Below, piece by piece: positions 16,147-24,921 of a DNA stretch of 64,000 nucleotides; within the stretch, counting starts at the first letter, position 1; the number at the start of each line of letters is the position of its first letter. Origin of the DNA: CALOCY01 sp942491975 (GTDB lineage Bacteria > Bacteroidota > Bacteroidia > Bacteroidales > Prolixibacteraceae); NCBI GenBank assembly GCA_942491975.1, contig CALOCY010000004.1:1550001-1614000 (forward strand), in the 5' to 3' direction. The position numbers and the translations under genes were made by a program. The notes below the pieces were generated by a model, which saw only the letters and a list, made by a program, of their open reading frames with translations, ran no database searches and had not been told where the DNA came from.

Positions 16147-17175
16147 ATGGTAAAAAGAGGATTTGCAAGTGATAACAATTCAGGGGTACACCCCAATGTT
16201 TTAAAAGCACTGGAAAGTGCCAATACCGGTCATGCCACAGGCTATGGTGATGATCAATGGACACAACAGGCCATTGATAAGTTCAAAACACTTTTTGGCA
16301 GTGATACTGATGTTTATTTTGTATTTAACGGTACCGGTGCCAATATTTTGGGATTAAAAACCCTGTCGCACTCGTTCCATTCCATTATATGTGCCGATAC
16401 TGCACATATTCAGGTAGATGAGTGTGGTGCCCCCGAAAAATTCACAGGTTGTAAACTGCTGCCCATAGCTACCCCTGATGGAAAGTTGACACCATCACTG
16501 ATAGTGCCGTACCTTCATGGCTTTGGTACCGAACACCACAGCCAGCCCGGGATTATATCCATTACACAGGTAACTGAAATGGGGACAGTATACACCGTAG
16601 AGGAGATAAAAGCCCTTGCACAACTTGCCCACTCACACAACATGTACCTGCACCTTGACGGGGCACGTATTGCCAATGCTGCTGTTGCACTTGACCTTCC
16701 GTTTCGTGCATTTACACGCGATGCCGGTGTCGATGTGGTATCATTTGGAGGCACAAAAAACGGGATGATGTTGGGTGAAGCAGTGCTTTTCTTTAATCCC
16801 GAACCGGCCAACCTCACTAAATTTTACCGGAAACAGGCAGCTCAACTCTTTTCAAAGATGCGATTTCTGAGTGCACAGTTTATTGCCTACTTCGATAATG
16901 ACCTGTGGAGAGAGAATGCACTTCATGCCAATAAAATGGCCCATTTACTGGCTGAAAAGGTCAGTGAAATAGCGCAGGTACAACTCACGCAAAAGACCGA
17001 GGCTAACGGGGTTTTTGCCATTATCCCCAAAGAGGTTATCCCCCTGCTCCAAAAAGCGTATTTTTTTTACATGTGGGACGAGAACAGGTCGGAAGTACGA
17101 TGGATGACCTCGTTTGACACGCAGGAAGAAGATATTATTGATTTTGTGAACCTGCTGAAGCAGCACCTTCAGTAA
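16147..17175 (+). CDS. ltaE: low-specificity L-threonine aldolase
   Basis: 342 residues, standard for the PLP-dependent threonine aldolase / beta-eliminating lyase family. The PLP lysine is in SFGGTKNGMM (near residue 200), the Asp that contacts the ring nitrogen is in HLDGARIANAA, and the N-terminus FASDNNSGVHPNVL is typical. It splits threonine or allo-threonine into glycine and acetaldehyde. It stands alone and is followed 60 nt later by a rhomboid protease gene. Confidence 0.93.
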   Translation: MVKRGFASDNNSGVHPNVLKALESANTGHATGYGDDQWTQQAIDKFKTLFGSDTDVYFVFNGTGANILGLKTLSHSFHSIICADTAHIQVDECGAPEKFTGCKLLPIATPDGKLTPSLIVPYLHGFGTEHHSQPGIISITQVTEMGTVYTVEEIKALAQLAHSHNMYLHLDGARIANAAVALDLPFRAFTRDAGVDVVSFGGTKNGMMLGEAVLFFNPEPANLTKFYRKQAAQLFSKMRFLSAQFIAYFDNDLWRENALHANKMAHLLAEKVSEIAQVQLTQKTEANGVFAIIPKEVIPLLQKAYFFYMWDENRSEVRWMTSFDTQEEDIIDFVNLLKQHLQ

Positions 17176-17236
17176 ATGAAGAAATGGCACTTTTTTGAAC
17201 TCATTTACTTAAACAAATCGTCAACGAAATACAGCC

Positions 17237-17947
17237 ATGCAATTATTCAATTACCATCCTGATAATCAAATAAAAACAGATCATAAACTGGAAAAAAAGA
17301 TTTTTCGGTACAGCCTTATTTTTCCTTCTGTTTTTATATTCCTGTTTTGGTTGGTGAAATTTACCGAACAACTGTTTCAGCTTGATCTTACCGGTTTTGG
17401 CACCTATCCCATGCACATAAAAGGTATTCCGGGTATTCTGTTTTCTCCTTTTATACACTCCGGTTACAGCCACCTTATTGCCAATGCTGCCCCCTTTTTC
17501 ATCCTCTCGCTGGCCCTTTTCTACTTTTACCGCAGGCTGGCTTATCGCATCTTTTTCTATATTTATTTTTTATCGGGGATTTTTGTCTGGCTGGGGGCAC
17601 GTGAAGCGTGGCACATAGGGGCCAGCGGAGTGCTTTACGGCCTGGCTGCATTCCTCTTTTTTAGCGGGATCTTCCGTAATCAGGTTAAATTGCTAACCAT
17701 TGCCATTGTTGTCGTCTTTCTTTACGGGGGAATGTTTTGGGGGATATTTCCCATAGACCCCGGCATCTCATGGGAATCACATTTATGGGGCGGGGTATCA
17801 GGTTTCATCCTTGCTGTCATTTACCGCAACCAGGGACCAAAACGTAAAAAATTTGAGTGGGAAGAGGAGAGCGAAGAGAATCAGGATGAAGATCAATACT
17901 GGATGGTAAACAATCATGCATCGATAACAAAACCAGACGATGCCTAA
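17237..17947 (+). CDS. rhomboid-family intramembrane serine protease
   Basis: 236 residues with six hydrophobic segments. Catalytic marks are Ser in GASGVLYG (near 133) and His in SHLWGG (near 186), and the oxyanion-type HSGYSHLIANA segment (near 74) matches the HxxxN pattern of rhomboids. The acidic C-terminal tail (residues 205-236) is cytoplasmic. It would cleave membrane-spanning substrates within the bilayer; the substrate is unknown. Confidence 0.93.
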   Translation: MQLFNYHPDNQIKTDHKLEKKIFRYSLIFPSVFIFLFWLVKFTEQLFQLDLTGFGTYPMHIKGIPGILFSPFIHSGYSHLIANAAPFFILSLALFYFYRRLAYRIFFYIYFLSGIFVWLGAREAWHIGASGVLYGLAAFLFFSGIFRNQVKLLTIAIVVVFLYGGMFWGIFPIDPGISWESHLWGGVSGFILAVIYRNQGPKRKKFEWEEESEENQDEDQYWMVNNHASITKPDDA

Positions 17948-17986
17948 AAAAGAGCATACATCAATACCGGAAACCGGAAAAAGTAG

Positions 17987-17994
17987 TATTTTTG
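17987..17994 (+). promoter_or_regulatory. -7 promoter element upstream of nusB
   Basis: TATTTTTG matches TAnnTTTG, 52 nt before the nusB ATG, heading the nusB-DUF1573-yajC group. Confidence 0.5.
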
Positions 17995-18046
17995 TCGTCC
18001 CCGAGAGGGTTATTTTAAATTAACTTTTAATCTAAAGTTCTGACCA

Positions 18047-18994
18047 ATGATCAATCGACGAATTATCCGCATTAAAGCATTACACATACTTTACGCGTAC
18101 TACACTTCACCGGATAAATCTATCAATAATTCTGAAAAAGAGCTTTTTTACAGCATTCAAAAAACATACGATTTATACCACCTGTTGCTCGATTTGGCTA
18201 TTGAAGTTCAGAAATATGCCTGCGAACGGATTGAAATAAACAGGCAAAAACACCGGCCATCATACGAAGATCTTCATCCAAATATGAAGTTTGCAAACAA
18301 TCCGGTGATCAAAAAGCTTGCAGAGGATGCCAAACTTCAGGAGTACCTCGAAAAAAATAAGTTGGGATGGGTTAATCACCCCGGGCTTATCCGAAAATTA
18401 TTTAAATTTCTGACAGAGACAGATTTGTACAACCAGTATCTGTCAAATGAAGAGACATTATTTGAAGATGATATACGGTTTGCAGATAAATTCTTCTCCA
18501 AAATATTATTAAATTTTGAAGAGTTGTTTATCCACCTGGAAGAGCAAAGCATATATTGGAACGATGACGTGGAGTTTGTATTAAGTATGATTAGTAAAAC
18601 ACTCCGGCAAGCAAAAAACAGTACTACGTTCTCCCCTGCCCTGTTTCCAATGTTCAGGGATGATGAAGACCATGAGTTTGCCAAAAATCTTTTCAGAAAA
18701 GCAGTCCTTAACCATTCGGCAAATAAAGAGATTATTGAGGAGCATCTTAAGAACTGGGATATTGAGCGTATCGCATTTATGGATATCCTGATTATGGAAC
18801 TGGCTATTGTAGAGTTTACCGAAATGACTTCGGTCCCGACTAAGGTAACTTTAAACGAATATATCGAGATTTCCAAGTTTTACAGTACTACCCGAAGCAG
18901 TACATTTATAAACGGAATATTGGATAAGATATTGAAATCGCTGAGATCACAAGATAGAGTTAAAAAAGCGGGACGGGGATTGGTTGGTGAATAA
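18047..18994 (+). CDS. nusB: transcription antitermination / ribosome biogenesis factor NusB
   Basis: 315 residues, about twice E. coli NusB, as usual in Bacteroidota where a long N-terminal half precedes the conserved helical domain. The N-terminus INRRIIRIKALHILYAYY and the C-terminal block IERIAFMDILIMELAIVEF with VPTKVTLNEYIEISK and FINGILDKI are diagnostic. NusB with NusE binds boxA RNA and promotes rRNA antitermination. Its stop overlaps the next start (TAATG), indicating coupling with the DUF1573 lipoprotein gene. Confidence 0.92.
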   Translation: MINRRIIRIKALHILYAYYTSPDKSINNSEKELFYSIQKTYDLYHLLLDLAIEVQKYACERIEINRQKHRPSYEDLHPNMKFANNPVIKKLAEDAKLQEYLEKNKLGWVNHPGLIRKLFKFLTETDLYNQYLSNEETLFEDDIRFADKFFSKILLNFEELFIHLEEQSIYWNDDVEFVLSMISKTLRQAKNSTTFSPALFPMFRDDEDHEFAKNLFRKAVLNHSANKEIIEEHLKNWDIERIAFMDILIMELAIVEFTEMTSVPTKVTLNEYIEISKFYSTTRSSTFINGILDKILKSLRSQDRVKKAGRGLVGE

Positions 18995-19431
18995 TGGTTT
19001 TACGGGTTTACATATATCTCTTTGCAGTGTTGCTCTTTTTGTCGGCATGCCAACAAAAGGGTAAAAATAATGCCCCGGACAAAGTAGCTGGGCAAGGGGC
19101 ATCAGCATATAATAATACCCCTCCGGCATTTGGGTTTCAGGAAGAATTGCACTATTTTGGTGAACTGAAACAGGGAGAAGTTGTTTCATACACGTTTGTA
19201 TTTGAAAACAGGGGCGGGAATGACCTTATTATCAATGGTGTAGAAGCAGGCTGTGGATGTACAACGGTAAAATGGCCCGAACAACCCATTCATCCGGGCG
19301 ATAGCGGGCACATCGAGGTGATATTGGATACTTCGGGCGAATACGGTAACCTGTATAAAATTATTGTACTGCATGCCAATATAGAAAAGAAGCGTGAAAA
19401 ATTAATAATAACAGCTATTGTAGAAACTTAA
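18994..19431 (+). CDS. DUF1573 lipoprotein
   Basis: 145 residues. Signal peptide with lipobox LSACQQ (Cys near residue 15-20). The DUF1573 Ig-like core reads FGELKQGEVVSYTFVFENRG, then GVEAGCGCTTVKWPEQPI with the family CGC motif. Function unknown. Starts inside the nusB stop codon and is followed 12 nt later by yajC, a gene order common in Bacteroidota. Confidence 0.88.
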   Translation: MVLRVYIYLFAVLLFLSACQQKGKNNAPDKVAGQGASAYNNTPPAFGFQEELHYFGELKQGEVVSYTFVFENRGGNDLIINGVEAGCGCTTVKWPEQPIHPGDSGHIEVILDTSGEYGNLYKIIVLHANIEKKREKLIITAIVET

Positions 19432-19443
19432 ATTTTAAATGAT

Positions 19444-19764
19444 ATGAATTATTATCCTATTTTATTACAGTTAGGCGGAGGAGAAAAAGGTGGTATGCTT
19501 ACATCACTTCTTCCATTATTACTGGTATTTGTAATTTTCTGGTTTTTTATGATCCGTCCCCAGGCAAAAAAACAGAAAGAGCTGCGGAAATTCCGCGAAT
19601 CACTAAAAAAAGGCGATAAAGTGATTACCTCAGGGGGTATCTACGGAAAAATCGTTGAAGTACGGGAAAATATTGTTGTGATTCAGGTTGATGAGAATGT
19701 CAGGTTGAAAGTAGATAAAGCCGGTGTGTTGAAAGACATGAGTGACGCAGCACCCCAAAAGTAA
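19444..19764 (+). CDS. yajC: preprotein translocase subunit YajC
   Basis: 106 residues. One N-terminal transmembrane helix (about 18-40) leads into FFMIRPQAKKQKE, the family hallmark, then a small soluble domain GDKVITSGGIYGKIVEV. YajC associates with the SecDF accessory complex of the Sec translocon. Terminator at 19800-19832 closes this transcription unit. Confidence 0.95.
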   Translation: MNYYPILLQLGGGEKGGMLTSLLPLLLVFVIFWFFMIRPQAKKQKELRKFRESLKKGDKVITSGGIYGKIVEVRENIVVIQVDENVRLKVDKAGVLKDMSDAAPQK

Positions 19765-19799
19765 CCGATAGCTTATCCTCACATAAAATACTTTTAGAG

Positions 19800-19832
19800 A
19801 GTGGTTGACCCATAAGTCAGCCACTTTTTTTA
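19800..19832 (+). terminator. terminator after yajC
   Basis: AGTGGTTGAC (19800-19809) pairs with GTCAGCCACT (19816-19825), 10 bp with one G-U pair, loop CCATAA, then a run of seven T. The T-run overlaps the next promoter element. Confidence 0.85.
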
Positions 19833-19838
19833 TCTTTG
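19831..19838 (+). promoter_or_regulatory. -7 promoter element for ybbR, overlapping the yajC terminator T-run
   Basis: TATCTTTG matches TAnnTTTG and ends 5 nt before the GTG at 19844, implying a nearly leaderless message. Confidence 0.5.
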
Positions 19839-19843
19839 ATAGT

Positions 19844-20842
19844 GTGAAAACACCCATACTGAGAAAAATAAAAGCATTTTTTCTGTCTGAAAAGCTGAAG
19901 CAGGATAAAAAGATTGTGATCTATCTTATTTGTGTTGCTATTGCATCTGTTTTTTGGTTTCTTGATGCGTTGAGCAAAAACTACACCACCACCATAACAT
20001 ACCCTGTCCGGTTTGACATACCTAAAGATAAAGTACTGGTAAACCCGCCTCCGAGATATATAAAGCTGAATGTTAATGCTTACGGTTTTACCCTGTTGCG
20101 CCACAAATTACGCATCTCTTTTTCCCCCATAGTGCTCGACACAAAGGTTTTTATGAATAGCAGCCTGAAAAATAACAGCGGTGCTACGCATATTCGTGTT
20201 GCAACCAACAGATATATTGAGCTTTTTCAGTCTAAATTCAGGTCCGACGTAAAGGTTATGGGGATAGAGCCTGATACATTGTATTTCAATTTTGACCAGA
20301 TTGTACGCGAAAAAATTCCTGTAACAGCAGAACTCACTTTCGATTTTGAGAAGCAGTTTATGCAAATAGCGCCTGTACAACTGACACCGGACTCGGTATG
20401 GGTTAAGGCCCCCCGGTCAGTGCTCGACACATTAAAATGCATAGCCATTCCCCCTATGCATTTCAAATCGGTAAACAAAACCATAACAGAAGAGGTTTCG
20501 CTGCCTGAACAGGGTAATATTACAATTGAAGCACCACAGGTAGTGCTTACCGTTCCGGTAGAACAGTATACGGAAGACCGCTGCGAAGTGCCGGTAGAGA
20601 TAATCAACCTGCCTGATTCTTTGTCCGTAAAAACATTTCCTTCAAAAGTAGTTATCAGCTACCTGGTTGCATTAAACCAGTTTCAGAAGGTGAATACCGA
20701 TAATTTTCTATCTGTTGTTGATTATAACGAATTAAACCCCGGCACACAAAAAGTGGCTGTAAAGATCGAAAAGTCGCCTGACAACATCATCTCATTTAAG
20801 TACCAGCCACACGAATTGGAATACCTTATTGAAAAGAACTGA
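19844..20842 (+). CDS. ybbR: YbbR-like domain protein
   Basis: 332 residues from the GTG at 19844. The ATG at 19805 is rejected because it lies inside the yajC terminator hairpin. One transmembrane helix (IVIYLICVAIASVFWFLDAL) is followed by repeated YbbR beta domains (about 50-330). YbbR proteins are extracytoplasmic; in Firmicutes the homologue CdaR regulates the diadenylate cyclase CdaA, but no cyclase gene is beside this one. It is followed 4 nt later by coaE, a conserved Bacteroidota pairing. Confidence 0.82.
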   Translation: MKTPILRKIKAFFLSEKLKQDKKIVIYLICVAIASVFWFLDALSKNYTTTITYPVRFDIPKDKVLVNPPPRYIKLNVNAYGFTLLRHKLRISFSPIVLDTKVFMNSSLKNNSGATHIRVATNRYIELFQSKFRSDVKVMGIEPDTLYFNFDQIVREKIPVTAELTFDFEKQFMQIAPVQLTPDSVWVKAPRSVLDTLKCIAIPPMHFKSVNKTITEEVSLPEQGNITIEAPQVVLTVPVEQYTEDRCEVPVEIINLPDSLSVKTFPSKVVISYLVALNQFQKVNTDNFLSVVDYNELNPGTQKVAVKIEKSPDNIISFKYQPHELEYLIEKN

Positions 20843-20846
20843 TGCC

Positions 20847-21452
20847 ATGTTGAAGATAGGACTTACCGGGGGAATAGGTAGCGGAAAATCGCTGGTTGCC
20901 GATATCTTTAGGATTCTGGGTATCCCCGTTTATAATGCTGATGAAAGGGCACGTCAACTGCTCAACACCTCAACATCAATAAAAACTGCCCTTTCCAACA
21001 GGTATGGAGCCGATATTTATAATTCCAACGGTATTGACCGGGAAAAACTGGCAGCAATAATTTTTCAGGATCACAAAGAGCTGGATTTTGTCAACTCGGT
21101 TGTCCACCCTGTGGTAAAAGAAAATTTTTTCTCATGGGCCAACAATCAAAAAGAGGTGCCTTACGTTATTGAAGAGGCTGCTATTCTTTTTGAAAGTGGT
21201 GCATATAAAACAATGGATTACACCATTGCTGTAACTGCCCCCAAAGAGCTGCGCATCAATCGTGTGGTAAAAAGAGACCGCGTTAAAAAAGAACAGGTAC
21301 TTTCCAGGATACAACACCAGTTGCCGGAGGAAGAGAGCATAAGCCGGGCTGATTTTGTAATGATTAACGACGAAAAGGAACTAATAGTTCCACAGGTTAT
21401 AGCAATAGATAAAAAATTGAGAACAATATGGGAAAATTTGGGAAGTGGATAG
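20847..21452 (+). CDS. coaE: dephospho-CoA kinase
   Basis: 201 residues from the ATG at 20847, which puts LKIGLTGGIGSGKS (P-loop GGIGSGKS) at the N-terminus as in the family. VYNADERAR and YVIEEAAILFESG are further CoaE signatures. It phosphorylates dephospho-CoA in the last step of CoA synthesis. It starts 4 nt after ybbR and overlaps the DnaJ-like gene by 25 nt. Confidence 0.95.
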   Translation: MLKIGLTGGIGSGKSLVADIFRILGIPVYNADERARQLLNTSTSIKTALSNRYGADIYNSNGIDREKLAAIIFQDHKELDFVNSVVHPVVKENFFSWANNQKEVPYVIEEAAILFESGAYKTMDYTIAVTAPKELRINRVVKRDRVKKEQVLSRIQHQLPEEESISRADFVMINDEKELIVPQVIAIDKKLRTIWENLGSG

Positions 21453-22168
21453 CAGGAGGATTGGGTTTTGCCATGGGAGGGCCGTTGGGAGCTATTCTCG
21501 GGTTTGCGATCGGATCGATGTTTGATGCACAGGGAAAACTGCTAAAAGAGCACCCTTACACATCAACAGGAGGCAGGCAACAGACTACCAGGGGGGGATT
21601 TATCACAAGCCTGCTCGTCCTTGTAGCTGCTGTTATGAAAGCCGATGGTAAAGTAATGCGGTCGGAGCTTGATTACGTAAAAAGCTATTTTGCAAAAAGC
21701 TTTGACCCGGTATCAGCTTCCGAAGCCATCAGGTTGCTGAAAGATATCCTGAAGCAGGAGATCCCTGTTACCGATGTATGCCTCCAGATAAAGCATTATA
21801 TGGATCATGCATCGCGGTTGCAGTTGCTGCATTTTTTATTCGGGATAGCACAGGCCGACGGGCATATCCACCAGTCTGAACTGGAGCTTATCAAAAAAAT
21901 AGCCCGGACTATGGGCATCAGTAATCCCGATTTCGAGTCGATCAAATCAATGTTTATACAGGAGGTCAACTGGGCCTATACGGTGCTGGAAATAAACGAA
22001 GAGGTATCAGATGAAGAGGTAAAAAAAGCGTACCGTAAAATGGCCATGAAGTACCATCCGGACAAGGTCAGTTACCTGGGAGAAGATTTTCAAAAACCGG
22101 CCAAAGAGAAGTTTCAAAAGGTGAATGAGGCTTACGAAGCATTGAAAAAGATGCGAAATCTCAATTAG
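21428..22168 (+). CDS. TerB/DjlA-type DnaJ-domain protein
   Basis: 246 residues. A Gly-rich hydrophobic N-terminus (residues 1-32, GGLGFAMGGPLGAILGFAIG) resembles a membrane-associating segment. Residues about 55-165 form a TerB-like helical domain with two acidic repeats (VMKADGKVMRSELDYVKSYF and IAQADGHIHQSELELI). Residues 177-246 are a J domain with the HPD triad (KYHPDKV). J domains recruit and stimulate Hsp70 (DnaK). This architecture matches DjlA co-chaperones. Overlaps coaE by 25 nt. Confidence 0.9.
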   Translation: MGKFGKWIAGGLGFAMGGPLGAILGFAIGSMFDAQGKLLKEHPYTSTGGRQQTTRGGFITSLLVLVAAVMKADGKVMRSELDYVKSYFAKSFDPVSASEAIRLLKDILKQEIPVTDVCLQIKHYMDHASRLQLLHFLFGIAQADGHIHQSELELIKKIARTMGISNPDFESIKSMFIQEVNWAYTVLEINEEVSDEEVKKAYRKMAMKYHPDKVSYLGEDFQKPAKEKFQKVNEAYEALKKMRNLN

Positions 22169-22378
22169 AAAACATATTATCCGGATTTCGACATTTTATT
22201 TCTGACAAAGCGGAACAAAGATCATGAGCCTAAAAACAGAGCGATTCCTGTCTTTGCAGGAGTGAAGGGACATAGCAATAATACCTGAACATTGCACGTC
22301 ACACCTTTTTGCCGGCAAAAAACAAAAAAGGCCGTCAAAAAATATTAACAGCCCCTCTCAAAATATAATAAATCTTAG

Positions 22379-22741
22379 TTAGTTTGCTGAAAGATCGTCA
22401 AAGTCAACATTAACGTATTCTTCTGTTTTCGGCTCCTCTTTTTTCTCTTCTTCCTCTACAGCAGGCTGGTTTTCACGGATATATCCGATAATTTCATTCA
22501 TGCTGTCTATAAACTTGTCAAAATCTTCCTTGTACAGGAATATTTTGTGCTTTTCATAACGTGTCCGTCCATCGTTTTCAAACTGTCTTTTACTCTCGGT
22601 AATGGTAAGGTAGTACTCGTCCTTACGTGTTGCTTTTACATCAAAAAAATAAGTGCGTTTCCCAGCTCTCACTGCTTTTGAGAAAATCTCTTCCCTAAAA
22701 TTTTTTTCGCTTCCGTCTTTCTTTTCAAAGCTGTCCATCAT
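22379..22741 (-). CDS. DUF3276 / PUR-family nucleic acid-binding protein
   Basis: 120 residues. The conserved Pur-alpha-like repeat runs from about 17 to 92 (GKRTYFFDVKATRKDEYYLT and RYEKHKIFLYKEDFDKF) and the tail is acidic (EEEEKKEEPKTEE). Related bacterial PUR proteins bind single-stranded nucleic acid; the cellular role in Bacteroidota is not settled. Either Met1 or Met2 can be the start. Confidence 0.85.
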   Translation of the reverse strand: MMDSFEKKDGSEKNFREEIFSKAVRAGKRTYFFDVKATRKDEYYLTITESKRQFENDGRTRYEKHKIFLYKEDFDKFIDSMNEIIGYIRENQPAVEEEEKKEEPKTEEYVNVDFDDLSAN

Positions 22742-22972
22742 GCTAATTTTAAAAATAATCCCATTAATTATATTTTGTCAATTCATTTGTCAGTCAAAAA
22801 CAATAACCCAATACACATCAAAAAATGCTCCCTAAAACTAAACAAACAATTCTAATAATGCAAATACCTTTTTCAGATTAATGTATTTGGTGTATCTATA
22901 CATACAATCATTACCTAATTTTTATCATACATTTTCCTGTCATGAAACATTCTATTCTGACACATTGGGATA

Positions 22973-23002
22973 TTGCCCAACCTGCTGGTTTTTCTACTTT
23001 TG
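22973..23002 (+). promoter_or_regulatory. promoter of the HEPN-like gene
   Basis: TTG at 22973-22975 and TACTTTTG at 22995-23002 are spaced by 19 nt, the Bacteroidota -33/-7 layout. It lies 65 nt before the ATG at 23068 and inside the longer alternative frame, favouring the shorter protein. Confidence 0.6.
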
Positions 23003-23067
23003 TTGTTTGTGTGTTATACTATGTACAAAAAGTAGTGCAACACCGTTTAACAAACGCTGACAGTTTT

Positions 23068-23466
23068 ATGAATTATTCACTTAGCGATGCTGTGCTTTAC
23101 CGGGTAAAAAAAACCTGGGAATACCTTGAAAAAGCGGACGACAGGGCGCATGAGGGCGACCTTAATGCTGCAATAAATTTCTTGTATGAAGCGTGTTTTG
23201 TAATGGTACAGGCATTGTTGATTAAAGAGCAACTGGCTATTGATATTGCCGACCACGATGCTGTAAAGACCACATTTAACAATAATTTTATTGCTACGCG
23301 TAAAGTTGATCAGGAGGTTGAAGGGATATATGCAAAATTGTATATCACCCGGCGGGAGATTATTGAAGATGAGATTGAGTTTATGGATACGAAAAAAATT
23401 GCAGAGTATATCCGCCGTACACAACGATTTGTAACAGTTATAGGGAAATTGCTCAAAAACGATTAA
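23068..23466 (+). CDS. HEPN-like helical protein, unknown role
   Basis: 132 residues from the ATG at 23068. An in-frame ATG at 22942 would add 42 residues, but a good promoter lies inside that stretch. All-helical, with ARAHEGDL-like residues DDRAHEGDLNAAINFLYEAC and an acidic-basic C-terminal helix. The style is that of HEPN proteins, some of which are RNases in toxin-antitoxin pairs and others nucleotide-binding partners. The RxxxxH catalytic motif of HEPN toxins is not evident and no minimal nucleotidyltransferase partner is adjacent, so a toxin role is not claimed. Confidence 0.6.
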   Translation: MNYSLSDAVLYRVKKTWEYLEKADDRAHEGDLNAAINFLYEACFVMVQALLIKEQLAIDIADHDAVKTTFNNNFIATRKVDQEVEGIYAKLYITRREIIEDEIEFMDTKKIAEYIRRTQRFVTVIGKLLKND

Positions 23467-23481
23467 GCCCAAAATTTTTAA

Positions 23482-23551
23482 AATCGTTTAAACGGTTTTA
23501 CATACTTTTATGGTTTTCACTTTCCCACGGTTAAAACTGCGGGCTAAGTAT
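23482..23551. repeat. REP-like two-hairpin repeat, copy D
   Basis: AATCGTTTAAACGGTT (23482-23497), spacer, then CCCACGGTTAAAACTGCGGG (23524-23543) followed by CTAAGTATC. Starts 15 nt after the HEPN-like stop and may serve as its terminator. Confidence 0.65.
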
Positions 23552-23593
23552 CCTTTCCTGTCACAAAACATTCGTTTTCTACTTATCAAAATA

Positions 23594-23623
23594 TTGTTCA
23601 ACGTGTGATTTTTCCTACTTTTG
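23594..23623 (+). promoter_or_regulatory. promoter for the gene at 23659
   Basis: TTG at 23594-23596, 19-nt spacer, TACTTTTG at 23616-23623: a full Bacteroidota promoter 35 nt before the ATG. Confidence 0.62.
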
Positions 23624-23658
23624 ATAATAATGCTTAATTATAACCAAAACCATACATC

Positions 23659-24153
23659 ATGAAAACGTTTTCTATAATTATTTTTCTTTTTAGCATCTCC
23701 ATTTTTTCTACTTTTTCTCAAATGCCTATTAACTCAATCACTATCAGTAAAGAACGTGGAGAAGTGCAATGCTACATGAATGGGGAATCGCTAAGCTACA
23801 ATCAATTGTATGGTATGTTCCAAACCTATCCTAATGCGCTGAAAGAGCTAAAACGTGCAAAAAGAAGGTATAAAACAGGTACTGTATTTAGCTATATCGG
23901 AGGATTCGTTTTTGGTTTTTGTCTTGGCTCGGCAATATCGGGAGAAGAGCTTGATGCAACATGGGGTATAACATTAGGGGCTGGTGCAGCAGTAGGTGGC
24001 ATAGGGCTTATGATATATAACTCCGGAAAGAAACACCACAAAAAAGCAGTCGGAATTTACAACTTATCTGTTAATCGCACTGCATATTTAAACAAAAACA
24101 CATTAAAATTTGGATTGACAAACAGCGGGATAGGATTGTGTTATAATTTTTAG
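23659..24153 (+). CDS. secreted/membrane hypothetical protein
   Basis: 164 residues. A signal peptide (1-20, ending STFSQ) is followed by a short polar region with a basic stretch (ELKRAKRRYKTG), then two Gly-rich hydrophobic segments (about 78-95 and 103-122) and a beta-like C-terminus ending in Phe. I recognise no family beyond short Bacteroidota-specific hypothetical proteins. It has its own promoter and no operon partner. The 453-bp gap after it (24154-24606) holds only REP-like and other imperfect palindromes. Confidence 0.65.
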   Translation: MKTFSIIIFLFSISIFSTFSQMPINSITISKERGEVQCYMNGESLSYNQLYGMFQTYPNALKELKRAKRRYKTGTVFSYIGGFVFGFCLGSAISGEELDATWGITLGAGAAVGGIGLMIYNSGKKHHKKAVGIYNLSVNRTAYLNKNTLKFGLTNSGIGLCYNF

Positions 24154-24429
24154 GACACAGGTATTTTATATCCGACTTTTTTTCAAGGCAATTATTCTCT
24201 ATCAATTACCTCCTGTTACCACTATTATTCAACTAATGAAAGTTTTTTGCCCCGTCCCGGCTCGAAGTACAGGGATTAGGTTGGTGTTATTTTATTGATT
24301 GCTATTTTCTTTGGCCTTAGCCGTTAAAAATACAATGACACACACACCTAAGGCTAAAGCCCTCTTATTGCTGTAGGTTTCACATTCACCGGGCTGAAGC
24401 TGCAGTGTAAATTCTTTTTGAAATCTAAA

Positions 24430-24496
24430 AACCGTTTAAACGGTTGGGCAGTGATACCATATCTGCTAGCTCCCCGGGTTTCAACCCCGGGTTATA
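24430..24496. repeat. REP-like two-hairpin repeat, copy B
   Basis: AACCGTTTAAACGGTT (24430-24445), about 26-nt spacer, then CCCCGGGTTTCAACCCCGGG (24472-24491) and TTATA, closely matching copy A. Just upstream (about 24310-24370) another imperfect palindrome built on GGCCTTAGCC/CTAAGGCT occurs. Confidence 0.7.
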
Positions 24497-24606
24497 CCTT
24501 ATTTATCAACAATCACTCTACACCCCTTGCTTATAAACAATGAAATGTGTATATTGAAGAAAGACAAAGGCATTATCTGAATGAAATGACCTAAACAAGC
24601 TATACT

Positions 24607-24828
24607 ATGAATAAATGGTTCAACAATTTTGATCGTAAAGTCCGTAACAATTTTACCTTTTGGGATTTAGGTTTACTGAAAACCTACGGTGCGATACCCG
24701 GACTTATTTTGGGAGCATGTTTTCCGGAGTTTGTATTTCGCTATTTATGGGTGTTTATTGTGGCATTTATTTTACTGATGATCAGATACCTGTATTTGCT
24801 TTTGATAAAAAAGGAATCAACTGAATGA
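24607..24828 (+). CDS. small two-helix membrane protein
   Basis: 73 residues with hydrophobic segments at about 24-40 and 44-66, a basic N-terminus and a charged tail (KKESTE). The pattern MNKWFNNFDRKVRNN then a hydrophobic hairpin is seen in short uncharacterised Bacteroidota proteins, but I cannot name a family. Isolated between two REP-like repeats, with no clear promoter. Confidence 0.55.
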   Translation: MNKWFNNFDRKVRNNFTFWDLGLLKTYGAIPGLILGACFPEFVFRYLWVFIVAFILLMIRYLYLLLIKKESTE

Positions 24829-24921
24829 TTGATTTTCATATAAAGCAAAAATCCCCATAGTACCCCTTCAAATAACCTGCCGCTTCAGCGGTAGGTGTAG
24901 AATAATAGCGATAAAGTACCC

